A stretch of DNA of 64,000 bases from Gelatiniphilus marinus (lineage in GTDB: Bacteria > Bacteroidota > Bacteroidia > Flavobacteriales > Flavobacteriaceae): assembly GCF_042678305.1 (NCBI RefSeq), contig NZ_JBHUDT010000003.1; one strand, given 5' to 3'. Each line of letters begins with the position of its first letter. Within the stretch, counting starts at the first letter, position 1. Shown here piece after piece: positions 1 through 7,868 of the stretch. The notes under the pieces are model-generated. The model did not search any database, was not told where the DNA came from, and saw nothing but the letters and a program-made list of their open reading frames with translations. A program made the position numbers and the translations under genes.

Positions 1-740
1 CTTATGGCTACGGTGTATCGTTTACCCCTTTGCAAACCTTAACCTTTTATAACGCAATTGCAAACAACGGGGTTATGGTAAAACCTCAGTTTCTAAAAGA
101 GGTTAAAGAATTTGACAAAACCATTGTGCCCTTTGAAAAAGAAGTGATAAACAAGCAAATATGCTCTAAGGAAACCGTTGCCAAAGTGCAGCAATTATTA
201 AAGAATGTGGTTGAAAAAAAACACGGAACGGGACATAAATTGTATTCCAAAAATTTTTCGATGGCAGGAAAAACAGGGACTTGTCAAAAAGATTATCGCG
301 ATAAAGAAAAGCTAAATTACATTTCATCATTTGCAGGATATTTTCCAGCCGATAACCCTAAGTATTCGTGCATCGTTGTAATACACGAGCCCGATAAAAG
401 TGTGGGATATTACGGTGCCGATGTGTCTGGGCCTGTTTTCAAAAAAATTGCTCAAAAAATATTTACCGATACGCCCATTATTGATGAGGTTGCGTCATTA
501 GAAGTTAAAAGCGCATCAACAGAAAAAGAATACGAAAGCTTTTATAAAACAGCGCAGACCTATAAAACCATTATGCCAAACGTAGTTGGCTTACCCGCTA
601 TGGATGCTGTGGTATTATTGGAAAATATGGATGTAAATATAAAAGTAAAACTTAACGGTAATGGCATTGTAAAAGAGCAGTCTATCAGTAAAAACATAAA
701 ACTTAAAAACAATCAAACCGTAGTTTTAAAAGCCTCATGA
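1..740 (+). CDS. ftsI: FtsI/PBP transpeptidase, C-terminal part (5' truncated by window)
   Basis: This is the last ~246 codons of the division-specific D,D-transpeptidase that cross-links septal peptidoglycan in the periplasm. The reading frame is already open at base 3 (reads YGYGVSFTPLQTL), so the gene starts outside the window. The KTG active-site motif (AGKTGTC) lies near base 270; the catalytic SxxK and SxN motifs are upstream and not visible. The last ~60 residues (from YKTIMPNVVGLPAMDA) look like a single PASTA domain, usual for Bacteroidota FtsI. The stop overlaps the murE start (ATGA at 737-740), indicating translational coupling within the dcw cluster. Placement before murE supports FtsI over another class B PBP. 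Confidence 0.93.
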   Translation, partial: YGYGVSFTPLQTLTFYNAIANNGVMVKPQFLKEVKEFDKTIVPFEKEVINKQICSKETVAKVQQLLKNVVEKKHGTGHKLYSKNFSMAGKTGTCQKDYRDKEKLNYISSFAGYFPADNPKYSCIVVIHEPDKSVGYYGADVSGPVFKKIAQKIFTDTPIIDEVASLEVKSASTEKEYESFYKTAQTYKTIMPNVVGLPAMDAVVLLENMDVNIKVKLNGNGIVKEQSISKNIKLKNNQTVVLKAS

Positions 741-2200
741 GAGTATTAAAAGACATATTGTACAAAGTAACCATAAATACTGTTGTTGGCAGCACGAATG
801 TGCCTGTAAATGCTATTCATTTCGATTCAAGAAACATTAAAAAGGCTGACTTGTTTGTCGCCATTAAAGGCAATGTGGTAGATGGGCATAATTTTATTGA
901 TGCCGCTATAAAAAACGGCGCTATAGCCATAGTTTGCGAAACATTGCCAAAAAAACTAGTTGATAACCTTACTTATATTGAGGTCGATAATTCCAATAGC
1001 GCCCTGGCCTTTATGGCATCAAATTTTTACGGTGCGCCTTCAGAAAACTTAAAACTTATTGGCGTTACGGGCACCAACGGCAAAACCACCGTGGCTAGTT
1101 TATTGTATCAACTATTCAAAAAAGCAGGATATAAAGTTGGCTTGCTTTCAACGGTTAAAATATTAGTCGATAATAAAACATATAAAGCAACGCACACCAC
1201 GCCAGATTCTTTAACTATAAATAAGTATTTAAAGGAAATGAATGATGCTGGTGTCGAGTATTGCTTTATGGAGGTAAGCTCTCACGGCATACATCAAAAT
1301 AGAATTGAGGGATTGTATTTTGAAGGCGGCATTTTTACCAATCTGTCTCATGATCATTTAGATTATCACAGCACATTTGCAGAATACCGCGATGTTAAAA
1401 AAACGTTTTTTGATGCGCTTCCGCCAAATGCCTTTGCGCTTGTAAATGCCGATGATAAAAACGGATTGGTAATGCTGCAAAACTCAAAAGCGAAAAAATA
1501 CAGCTATGCTTTAAAGAGTTATGCCAACTATAAAGCGCAGATTTTAGAAAACCAGTTTAGTGGTTTATTGCTTAAAATAAATGACAGCGAAGTTTGGACA
1601 CGGCTTATTGGGAATTTCAATGCCTATAATGTATTGGCAATTTACGCTACCGCGGAATTGTTGGGCTTGGAAAAAGTGGAGGTTTTAAGACTGATTAGCG
1701 AGTTGAAAAGTGTTAGCGGACGTTTTCAATACATCATTTCAGACAAAAAAATAACGGCAATTGTAGATTATGCGCACACACCCGATGCATTAAAAAACGT
1801 ATTGCAAACCATTAACAGCATCCGCACAAAAAACGAAGCATTAATAACCGTGGTGGGTTGCGGCGGCGATAGAGATAAAACCAAACGCCCAAAAATGGGG
1901 CACATCGCATCGGCATTAAGCACAAAAGTGGTTTTTACTAGCGATAATCCGCGAAGCGAAAAACCGGAAACTATTCTTGAAGATATTGAAAAAGGCGTAG
2001 AACCCCAAAACTTTAAAAAAACACTAACCATTGCCGATAGAAAACAAGCCATTAAAACGGCATGCCAATTGGCACAACCCAACGATATTATTTTAATAGC
2101 CGGAAAAGGGCACGAAACCTATCAAGAAATTAATGGCGATCGCTTTGATTTTGACGATTATAAAATAGTACAAGAATTTTTAAAACAATTACAGAAGTGA
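737..2200 (+). CDS. murE: UDP-MurNAc-tripeptide synthetase MurE (m-DAP adding)
   Basis: Cytoplasmic ATP-dependent ligase that adds the third stem-peptide residue to UDP-MurNAc-L-Ala-D-Glu. The 487 residues match the usual length. Visible are the Mur-ligase N-terminal domain, the ATP-binding GVTGTNGKTT (~residues 109-118), the central-domain signature around GIFTNLSHDHLDYH, and the C-terminal DNPR motif (~402), which in this family specifies meso-diaminopimelate rather than lysine. That agrees with an Mpl gene later in the window, whose substrate carries m-DAP. The start overlaps ftsI by 4 nt. mraY follows after a 116-bp gap containing a purine-rich stretch and a GGAGG-type repeat. Confidence 0.96.
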   Translation: MRVLKDILYKVTINTVVGSTNVPVNAIHFDSRNIKKADLFVAIKGNVVDGHNFIDAAIKNGAIAIVCETLPKKLVDNLTYIEVDNSNSALAFMASNFYGAPSENLKLIGVTGTNGKTTVASLLYQLFKKAGYKVGLLSTVKILVDNKTYKATHTTPDSLTINKYLKEMNDAGVEYCFMEVSSHGIHQNRIEGLYFEGGIFTNLSHDHLDYHSTFAEYRDVKKTFFDALPPNAFALVNADDKNGLVMLQNSKAKKYSYALKSYANYKAQILENQFSGLLLKINDSEVWTRLIGNFNAYNVLAIYATAELLGLEKVEVLRLISELKSVSGRFQYIISDKKITAIVDYAHTPDALKNVLQTINSIRTKNEALITVVGCGGDRDKTKRPKMGHIASALSTKVVFTSDNPRSEKPETILEDIEKGVEPQNFKKTLTIADRKQAIKTACQLAQPNDIILIAGKGHETYQEINGDRFDFDDYKIVQEFLKQLQK

Positions 2201-2272
2201 AAAGCTTGAAGGCAGAAGAATGAAGACCGAAGTTAAAAAAAAGAAAAAAATAACAAACAACCTTTAATCAAA

Positions 2273-2303
2273 CTCCTCCCCGTTTGGGGAGGTTGGGAGG
2301 GGC
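2273..2303 (+). repeat. GGAGG-type intergenic repeat upstream of mraY
   Basis: CTCCTCCCC-gtt-TGGGGAGG forms a hairpin and is followed by TTGGGAGGGG. This C-rich/G-rich palindrome stands out in AT-rich DNA. It belongs to the same family as the stretch inside murD (3634-3663) and, more distantly, the one in murC (7907-7939). It lies 13 bp before the mraY start, so transcripts would carry a stable hairpin and a G-rich, Shine-Dalgarno-like stretch there. Confidence 0.7.
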
Positions 2304-2316
2304 TAATAATATATAA

Positions 2317-3558
2317 ATGCTGTATTACCTATTTGAATACTTAGAAAAACAATTCCAATTTCCAGGAGCAACACTTTTCGGGTTCTTAACGTTCCGTGCT
2401 GCTTTCGCGATGATTCTGTCTTTATTGATTTCTACCATTTACGGAAAAAGAATCATTCGCTTTCTTCAGAAAAAACAAATGGGAGAAACCATCAGAGATT
2501 TAGGTTTAGAGGGGCAAGCGCAAAAAGCGGGAACGCCAACTATGGGCGGCATCATTATTATACTGGCCACTTTAATTCCGGTGCTGTTACTCGCTAAACT
2601 AGAAAACATATACATCATTTTGTTGATTATCACCACGCTTTGGATGGGCATTATCGGTTTTATAGACGATTATTTAAAGAAGTTTAAAAACGACAAAGAC
2701 GGTTTAAAAGGACGCTTTAAAGTGCTTGGGCAAGTAGGCTTGGGTATTATTGTTGGCGCAACTTTGTTTTTTCATAACGATGTAACAATGAAAGAAAAGT
2801 TACCTATTGAAGAGCAACGTGTTCTATTGGCCCAAAACCCAGACATAGAAGCTTCAAAACTATTTCAAGACGAAATAAAATCTACCAAAACAACCATTCC
2901 TTTTGTAAAGGGAAATGAATTTGACTATGCTAAATTAATCACTTGGATTAGTCCAGATTTAGAAAAATATGCTTGGATCATATTTATTCTAATATCAATT
3001 TTAATAATAACGGCGGTTTCAAATGGCGCAAACCTTACAGATGGAATTGATGGATTAGCCGCAGGAACATCGGCCATAATTGTACTCACTCTGGGGATTT
3101 TTGCATGGGTTTCGGGTAATATTATTTTCTCAGAATACCTCAATATTATGTACATCCCGCGCGTCGAGGAAATCACTATTTATATCACAGCATTTGTAGG
3201 TGCCCTTATTGGTTTTTTATGGTACAATACTTATCCAGCACAGGTTTTTATGGGCGATACGGGAAGTTTAACTATTGGGGGCATTATAGCAGTTATAGCA
3301 ATTGCAGTACGAAAAGAGTGGCTTATACCTGTGTTGTGCGGCATATTTGTAGCAGAAAATTTATCGGTGGTTATGCAGGTAAGCTGGTTTAAATACACCA
3401 AGAAAAAATATGGAGAAGGACGCCGCATTTTTAAAATGTCGCCATTGCACCACCACTACCAAAAATCGGGGTATCACGAAAGTAAGATAGTAACTCGATT
3501 TTGGATTGTTGGCATATTGTTGGCCATTCTATCGATTGTAACATTGAAAATACGCTAA
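2317..3558 (+). CDS. mraY: Phospho-N-acetylmuramoyl-pentapeptide transferase MraY
   Basis: Integral membrane enzyme that transfers phospho-MurNAc-pentapeptide from UDP to undecaprenyl phosphate, forming lipid I. At 413 residues it is longer than the ~360 of E. coli MraY. The excess is a hydrophilic insert at about residues 155-215 (EKLPIEEQRVLLAQNPDIEA...), common in Bacteroidota. Conserved motifs seen are GFIDDYLKK (~115), TDGIDGLAAG (~242), MGDTGSL (~311) and the HHHYQ loop (~377), with about ten membrane segments. It begins at an ATG in the sequence ATAAATG just after the repeat at 2273-2303. It is followed by a short hairpin (3568-3587) and then murD. Confidence 0.96.
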   Translation: MLYYLFEYLEKQFQFPGATLFGFLTFRAAFAMILSLLISTIYGKRIIRFLQKKQMGETIRDLGLEGQAQKAGTPTMGGIIIILATLIPVLLLAKLENIYIILLIITTLWMGIIGFIDDYLKKFKNDKDGLKGRFKVLGQVGLGIIVGATLFFHNDVTMKEKLPIEEQRVLLAQNPDIEASKLFQDEIKSTKTTIPFVKGNEFDYAKLITWISPDLEKYAWIIFILISILIITAVSNGANLTDGIDGLAAGTSAIIVLTLGIFAWVSGNIIFSEYLNIMYIPRVEEITIYITAFVGALIGFLWYNTYPAQVFMGDTGSLTIGGIIAVIAIAVRKEWLIPVLCGIFVAENLSVVMQVSWFKYTKKKYGEGRRIFKMSPLHHHYQKSGYHESKIVTRFWIVGILLAILSIVTLKIR

Positions 3559-3567
3559 CAATTTGTT

Positions 3568-3590
3568 ATTTCCGCGAAAACGGAAATCTC
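3568..3590 (+). repeat. Short TTCCGCGAAA-type palindrome between mraY and murD
   Basis: ATTTCCG-CGAAAA-CGGAAAT followed by CTC is a small hairpin of the attcc(n)ggaat-ctc family that recurs in this window (for example 21683-21702). It fills most of the 39-bp mraY-murD gap and ends 8 bp before the murD ATG. There is no T-run, so it is not a terminator. Confidence 0.6.
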
Positions 3591-3597
3591 ATAAAAA

Positions 3598-4989
3598 ATG
3601 AAAAAAGAAAACAAAAAGCAATCGAGTGAGCAGCTCTCCTCCTTTGGAGGAGTTGGAGGAGGCTTTTTAGTTGTATTAGGCGGCGGAGAAAGCGGCGTGG
3701 GCACAGCGCTTTTAGGAAAAGCAAAAGGCTACAACGTTTTTGTTTCCGATAAGGGTAAAATAAAAGAAAAATATAAACAAGTTCTTATACATAATGCGAT
3801 TGAATGGGAAGATGAAAAGCATTCGGAAAGTGAAATTTTGAAAGCCGATATCGTAATGAAAAGCCCGGGAATTCCAGATAAAGCACCTTTGGTAAAGCAA
3901 ATTCGCAAACATAAGATTCCGGTAATTTCAGAAATAGAATTTGCATCAAAATTCACCAAAGCAACCATAGTAGGAATTACTGGTAGCAACGGTAAAACCA
4001 CAACGGCGACCTTAACGCAGCATATTTTAAAACAACAATTAAACGTAGGGTTGGCGGGCAATATTGGCGACAGTTTTGCTAAACAGGTTTTAGAAGACGA
4101 TTTTAAAAATTACGTGCTAGAAATAAGTAGTTTTCAGTTAGATGATATTATCGATTTTAAACCCAAAATAGCGGTTATTACAAATATAACGCCCGATCAT
4201 TTGGATAGATATGATTATCAATTTGAAAATTATATCGCTTCAAAATTCAGGATAGCGATTAATCAAACCAAAGATGATTATTTGATTTATGATGCCGACG
4301 ACAAAGCGATTGCCAATCATTTAAAAAACAACCCAGTTCAATCCACATTATTGCCGTTTTCATTAACAAAAACCATTGAAAACGGCGCGTATTTAGACCA
4401 ACAAAACATAATAATAACAATAGATAACAACCAGATAATTATGCCAACAACAAAACTAGCATTAGAGGGGAAACACAATATTAAAAATGCTATGGCTGCC
4501 TCTACAGTCGCCCATTTATTAAAAATTAGAAAACAAACCATTCGCGAGAGTTTAGAAAACTTTCAAGGAGTAGAGCACCGTTTGGAGCAGGTATTGAAAA
4601 TTAATAAAGTACAATACATAAACGACTCGAAAGCAACCAATGTAAATGCCACGTATTATGCTTTAGAAAGTATGGATGCACCAACGGTTTGGATTGTTGG
4701 CGGTACAGACAAAGGCAACAATTACGAAGAACTGTTCCAGTTTGTAAACGAAAAAGTAAAGGCCATTATCTGTTTGGGCGTCGATAACGAAAAACTGATG
4801 CGAACCTTTGGCAATATGGTCGATAACATTATTGAAACACAATTTATGAGCGAAGCCGTAAAAATAGCCTATAAAATTGCCGAAGCCGGAGATAACGTAC
4901 TGTTGTCGCCAGCCTGTGCAAGTTTCGATTTGTTTGAAAATTACGAAGACAGAGGGCGTCAATTTAAAAATGCAGTAAGAAACCTTTAA
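3598..4989 (+). CDS. murD: UDP-N-acetylmuramoyl-L-alanine:D-glutamate ligase MurD with repeat-encoded N-terminus
   Basis: Cytoplasmic Mur ligase adding D-glutamate to UDP-MurNAc-L-Ala. The Rossmann start LVVLGGGESGVG appears only at residue ~24, whereas family members usually begin within a few residues of it. The ATP motif GITGSNGKTTT, the central ITPDHLDRYD and the C-terminal SPACASFDLFENYEDRG are intact, so the enzyme should be functional. Residues ~3-23 (through SSFGGVGGGF) are encoded by a GGAGG-type repeat at 3634-3663 plus flanking bases. No other usable start codon lies between 3598 and the conserved core, so the extension is very likely translated. A repeat element separates it from ftsW. 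Confidence 0.95.
   Translation: MKKENKKQSSEQLSSFGGVGGGFLVVLGGGESGVGTALLGKAKGYNVFVSDKGKIKEKYKQVLIHNAIEWEDEKHSESEILKADIVMKSPGIPDKAPLVKQIRKHKIPVISEIEFASKFTKATIVGITGSNGKTTTATLTQHILKQQLNVGLAGNIGDSFAKQVLEDDFKNYVLEISSFQLDDIIDFKPKIAVITNITPDHLDRYDYQFENYIASKFRIAINQTKDDYLIYDADDKAIANHLKNNPVQSTLLPFSLTKTIENGAYLDQQNIIITIDNNQIIMPTTKLALEGKHNIKNAMAASTVAHLLKIRKQTIRESLENFQGVEHRLEQVLKINKVQYINDSKATNVNATYYALESMDAPTVWIVGGTDKGNNYEELFQFVNEKVKAIICLGVDNEKLMRTFGNMVDNIIETQFMSEAVKIAYKIAEAGDNVLLSPACASFDLFENYEDRGRQFKNAVRNL
3634..3663 (+). repeat. GGAGG-type repeat inside murD coding sequence
   Basis: CTCTCCTCC-TTT-GGAGGAG followed by TTGGAGGAGGCT matches the plan of the intergenic copy at 2273-2303 (C-rich arm, T-rich loop, G-rich arm, TTGG-GAGG tail). 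It is in frame and encodes LSSFGGVGGG of the MurD N-terminus. Confidence 0.65.
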
Positions 4990-5009
4990 TATAATTTATA
5001 AATTAAATG

Positions 5010-5120
5010 TGTCATTCCGAGGAGTTTTTCGCGACGTGGGAATCTTTTAAGTCGAAGTTAAATATTGTATTATATAATTAAAGAAACAGATTGCCCCGAC
5101 CAAAAAGGCTCTCAATGACA
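5010..5120 (+). repeat. TGTCATT...AATGACA inverted-repeat element between murD and ftsW
   Basis: This 111-bp element is bounded by 7-bp perfect inverted repeats (TGTCATT / AATGACA). Its halves read tgtcattccgagg...cgtgggaatctttt and gattgccccgacc...ctcaatgaca, a two-armed palindrome. It fills most of the murD-ftsW gap and ends 15 bp before the ftsW GTG. Related copies are at 24739-24815 and 59187-59250, with half-copies at 3568-3590 and 21683-21705. No protein is encoded. Confidence 0.65.
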
Positions 5121-5135
5121 AATAAATAAAGTTAA

Positions 5136-6329
5136 GTGCAAACACTATTTAAAAACATAAAAGGCGATCGGTTAATTTGGGCCATAGTGGCGCTATTGGC
5201 CATACTATCTTTTTTACCGGTTTACAGTGCGGCCAGTAATTTGGCATACAGAGGCGGAAACGGGAGTACTTTTTCATTTTTTGTTAAGCACTTTATGCAC
5301 TTGTTTTTAGGGTTTGTAATTATGTATGGCGTGCATAAAATTCCGTATAGGTATTTTAAGGGCTTGTCGTTAATAATGATTCCTATAGTTTTGGTCCTTT
5401 TAGGTATTACAATGCTGCAAGGCACCACCATTGAAGGCGCAAATGCTAGTAGATGGATACAAATTCCCATAGTAGGCATGTCGTTTCAAACCTCCACATT
5501 TGCATCGGTTGTTTTAATGGTTTATGTAGCGCGGTACATGTCTAAAATAAAAGACAAAACGGTAACTTTTAAAGAATCCATATTACCGCTTTGGTTGCCT
5601 GTTTTTTTTGTTTTGGTGCTTATACTTCCGGCAAACTTTTCAACAGCCGCCATTATGTTTTTAATGGTTATTATGTTGGTTTTTTTAGGCGGATACCCAA
5701 TTAGGTATTTAGCCGTAATTATAGGTTCTGGAATATTGGTTTTGGTGTTGTTCGTTTTGGTAGCCAAGGCTTTCCCAGATGCAATGCCAAATAGGATTGA
5801 TACTTGGATGAGCCGGATAGAAAGTTTTTCAGACCCAGAGGATACCGTTGCCGATTATCAAATTGAAAAGGCTAAAATAGCCATAGCATCGGGTGGTATT
5901 AAAGGAGTTGGCCCAGGAAAGAGTGTGCAAAAAAATTTTTTACCGCAATCGTCATCCGATTTTATTTTCGCCATAATTATTGAAGAATATGGTTTACTGG
6001 GCGGCTTTACCATTATGGTTTTGTACTTATGGCTGTTGTTTAGAGTTGTTATTGTTGCACAAAAATCAGATACTGTTTTTGGCAAGCTATTAGTGCTTGG
6101 TGTGGGATTGCCCATTGTATTTCAAGCCTTAATTAATATGGCGGTTGCAGTAGAATTGTTCCCGGTTACAGGGCAAACCTTACCATTAATTAGTAGTGGT
6201 GGCACTTCTATCTGGATGACCTGTTTGGCCATAGGAATTATACTAAGCGTAAGTGCTAAACGAGAAGAAATAAAAGAACAGGAAATTAATGAGGAAAATC
6301 CGTTGGAAATTCTTTCGGAAACCATTTGA
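5136..6329 (+). CDS. ftsW: Septal peptidoglycan polymerase FtsW
   Basis: SEDS-family membrane glycosyltransferase that polymerises lipid II at the septum with FtsI. It has 397 residues and about ten membrane segments. Typical SEDS stretches are visible: the MPNRIDTWMSRIESF region and KIAIASGGIKGVGPGKS (the large extracellular loop), LPQSSSDFIFAIIIEEYGLLGG, and the C-terminal LPLISSGGTS. Position between murD and murG supports FtsW over RodA. The start is GTG at 5136, placed shortly after the repeat at 5010-5120. The C-terminus ends in a charged cytoplasmic tail (KREEIKEQEINEENPLE). Confidence 0.95.
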   Translation: MQTLFKNIKGDRLIWAIVALLAILSFLPVYSAASNLAYRGGNGSTFSFFVKHFMHLFLGFVIMYGVHKIPYRYFKGLSLIMIPIVLVLLGITMLQGTTIEGANASRWIQIPIVGMSFQTSTFASVVLMVYVARYMSKIKDKTVTFKESILPLWLPVFFVLVLILPANFSTAAIMFLMVIMLVFLGGYPIRYLAVIIGSGILVLVLFVLVAKAFPDAMPNRIDTWMSRIESFSDPEDTVADYQIEKAKIAIASGGIKGVGPGKSVQKNFLPQSSSDFIFAIIIEEYGLLGGFTIMVLYLWLLFRVVIVAQKSDTVFGKLLVLGVGLPIVFQALINMAVAVELFPVTGQTLPLISSGGTSIWMTCLAIGIILSVSAKREEIKEQEINEENPLEILSETI

Positions 6330-6365
6330 TTTAACATATACGATTTTTTAATTAAGATTTGAGAT

Positions 6366-6725
6366 ATGAAACAAATATTAAAAAATAGAACTAAAAAATA
6401 TGCGGCTAACTGTTGTAACCTCTGTACAAAGTTTCCTGTTTCAAGAGAGCATAATGCGTTTAGTAATCAGTTAATTAAATGCTCAAGCTCGGTGGGAGCA
6501 AATTATAGAGCAGCTTGTAGAGCAAAATCAGATGCAGATTTTACCAATAAGTTAAAGATTGTTGAGGAAGAAGCTGATGAAAGTATGTATTTCTTGGAGT
6601 TATTATTAGAAGTGAGCGATAAAGAGCATAATGAAATGAAAAGATTACATGCTGAAGGAAATGAATTATTATCCATAGTTGTTGCATCCATTGAAACGAT
6701 GCGTAATCGAACTCGTAAATCATAA
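6366..6725 (+). CDS. Four-helix-bundle protein (S23 / 23S rRNA intervening-sequence protein family)
   Basis: A 119-residue all-helical protein with the hallmarks of the S23/TIGR02436-type family: SREHNAFSNQLIKCSSSVGANYRAA, followed by ADFTNKLKIVEEEADESMYFLELL and a C-terminal helix ending NRTRKS. Homologues sit in spirochaete 23S rRNA insertions and as scattered single genes in Bacteroidota; their function is unknown. Here it interrupts the dcw cluster between ftsW and murG. Its 3' flank (tcgtaaatcataattcaaaaatcgtg) contains AAATC-type repeats typical of these cassettes and reaches the murG start. It is not a division protein by any visible motif. Confidence 0.85.
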   Translation: MKQILKNRTKKYAANCCNLCTKFPVSREHNAFSNQLIKCSSSVGANYRAACRAKSDADFTNKLKIVEEEADESMYFLELLLEVSDKEHNEMKRLHAEGNELLSIVVASIETMRNRTRKS

Positions 6726-6735
6726 TTCAAAAATC

Positions 6736-7863
6736 GTGAGTCAAAAATATAAAATCATATTATCCGGTGGAGGCACAGGCGGGCACATTTACCCTGCAAT
6801 CGCCATTGCAAACGAAATAAAATCCCGTTTCCCAGAAGCTGAGTTTTTATTTGTTGGTGCAAAAGACCGTATGGAAATGGAAAAAGTCCCACAAGCAGGT
6901 TACAAAATTAAGGGTTTGTGGATTTCAGGAATTCAGCGAAAGCTAACCCTAAAAAACCTTTTGTTCCCTTTTAAGGTTATAAGTAGTTTGTGGAGTGCCA
7001 AAAACATAATTAAACAATTTAAACCCAATATGGCCATAGGCACAGGTGGTTTTGCAAGCGGGCCGTTGTTATACATGGCAGCCTTAAATAATATTCCCAG
7101 CATAATACAAGAGCAAAACTCGTATCCAGGAATTACCAATAAATTACTGGCCAAAAAAGCAAATAAAATTTGTGTGGCTTATGATGGTTTAGAGCGCTTT
7201 TTTCCTAAGGAAAAACTAATTAAAACAGGAAACCCTGTGCGCCAAGATTTATTGGATATTGACACGAAAACGGTTGAAGCCAAAAACCATTTCAATTTAA
7301 AACATGCAAAATTCACACTTTTGGTAATTGGCGGCAGTTTAGGTTCAAGACGAATAAATGAGCTCATTGAAAAAGAATTGGATTTTTTAGACACACAAAA
7401 CGTGCAAATAATATGGCAATGCGGCAAGCTGTATTACCAGCAATATAAAATTTACGGAAACACAAAAAACGTGCAGGTTTATGAGTTTTTAAACAATATG
7501 GATTTTGCTTATGCTGCGGCAGATATTGTTATTTCAAGGGCTGGAGCCATTTCCGTCTCCGAGCTCTGTATCGTAGGAAAGCCCGTAATATTTATTCCGT
7601 CGCCAAACGTGGCAGAAGACCATCAAACCAAAAATGCCCTGGCTGTGGTTAACAATAATGCAGCTTTACTTATTAAAGAAGAAGATTTGGATGTAGATTT
7701 CGAGAATAAGTTTTCGCAGTTAATCGCTTCCGCGGAAAAACAAAACGAATTGGGCGAAAACATAAAAAAGCTAGCACTAATTAATGCCACAAAAGAAATA
7801 GTGGACGAAGTAGAAAAACTACTGAAACCACACCTTCCGTCTTCCCAAACGAAAGAAAGTTAA
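6736..7863 (+). CDS. murG: UDP-GlcNAc:lipid I N-acetylglucosaminyltransferase MurG
   Basis: Peripheral membrane GT28 enzyme that converts lipid I to lipid II. The frame is open from 6679, but the GTG at 6736 (SQKYKIILSGGGTGGH) gives a 375-residue protein of normal length and does not overlap the upstream gene. Motifs seen are SGGGTGGHIYPAIAIA (N-terminal glycine loop), GTGGFASGPLLY, EQNSYPG, GGSLGSRRIN and the donor-binding RAGAISVSELCIVGKPVIFIPSP with a following DHQTKNA. murC begins 6 bp after the stop. The GTG lies in the 3' flank of the four-helix-bundle cassette, so that cassette may have supplied the present start. Confidence 0.95.
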   Translation: MSQKYKIILSGGGTGGHIYPAIAIANEIKSRFPEAEFLFVGAKDRMEMEKVPQAGYKIKGLWISGIQRKLTLKNLLFPFKVISSLWSAKNIIKQFKPNMAIGTGGFASGPLLYMAALNNIPSIIQEQNSYPGITNKLLAKKANKICVAYDGLERFFPKEKLIKTGNPVRQDLLDIDTKTVEAKNHFNLKHAKFTLLVIGGSLGSRRINELIEKELDFLDTQNVQIIWQCGKLYYQQYKIYGNTKNVQVYEFLNNMDFAYAAADIVISRAGAISVSELCIVGKPVIFIPSPNVAEDHQTKNALAVVNNNAALLIKEEDLDVDFENKFSQLIASAEKQNELGENIKKLALINATKEIVDEVEKLLKPHLPSSQTKES

Positions 7864-7868
7864 CAGTA

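Noticed and set aside
6366..6725. Four-helix-bundle gene as the Avd accessory of a diversity-generating retroelement
   Set aside because: No reverse transcriptase and no template/variable repeat pair nearby; the protein fits the S23 family alone.
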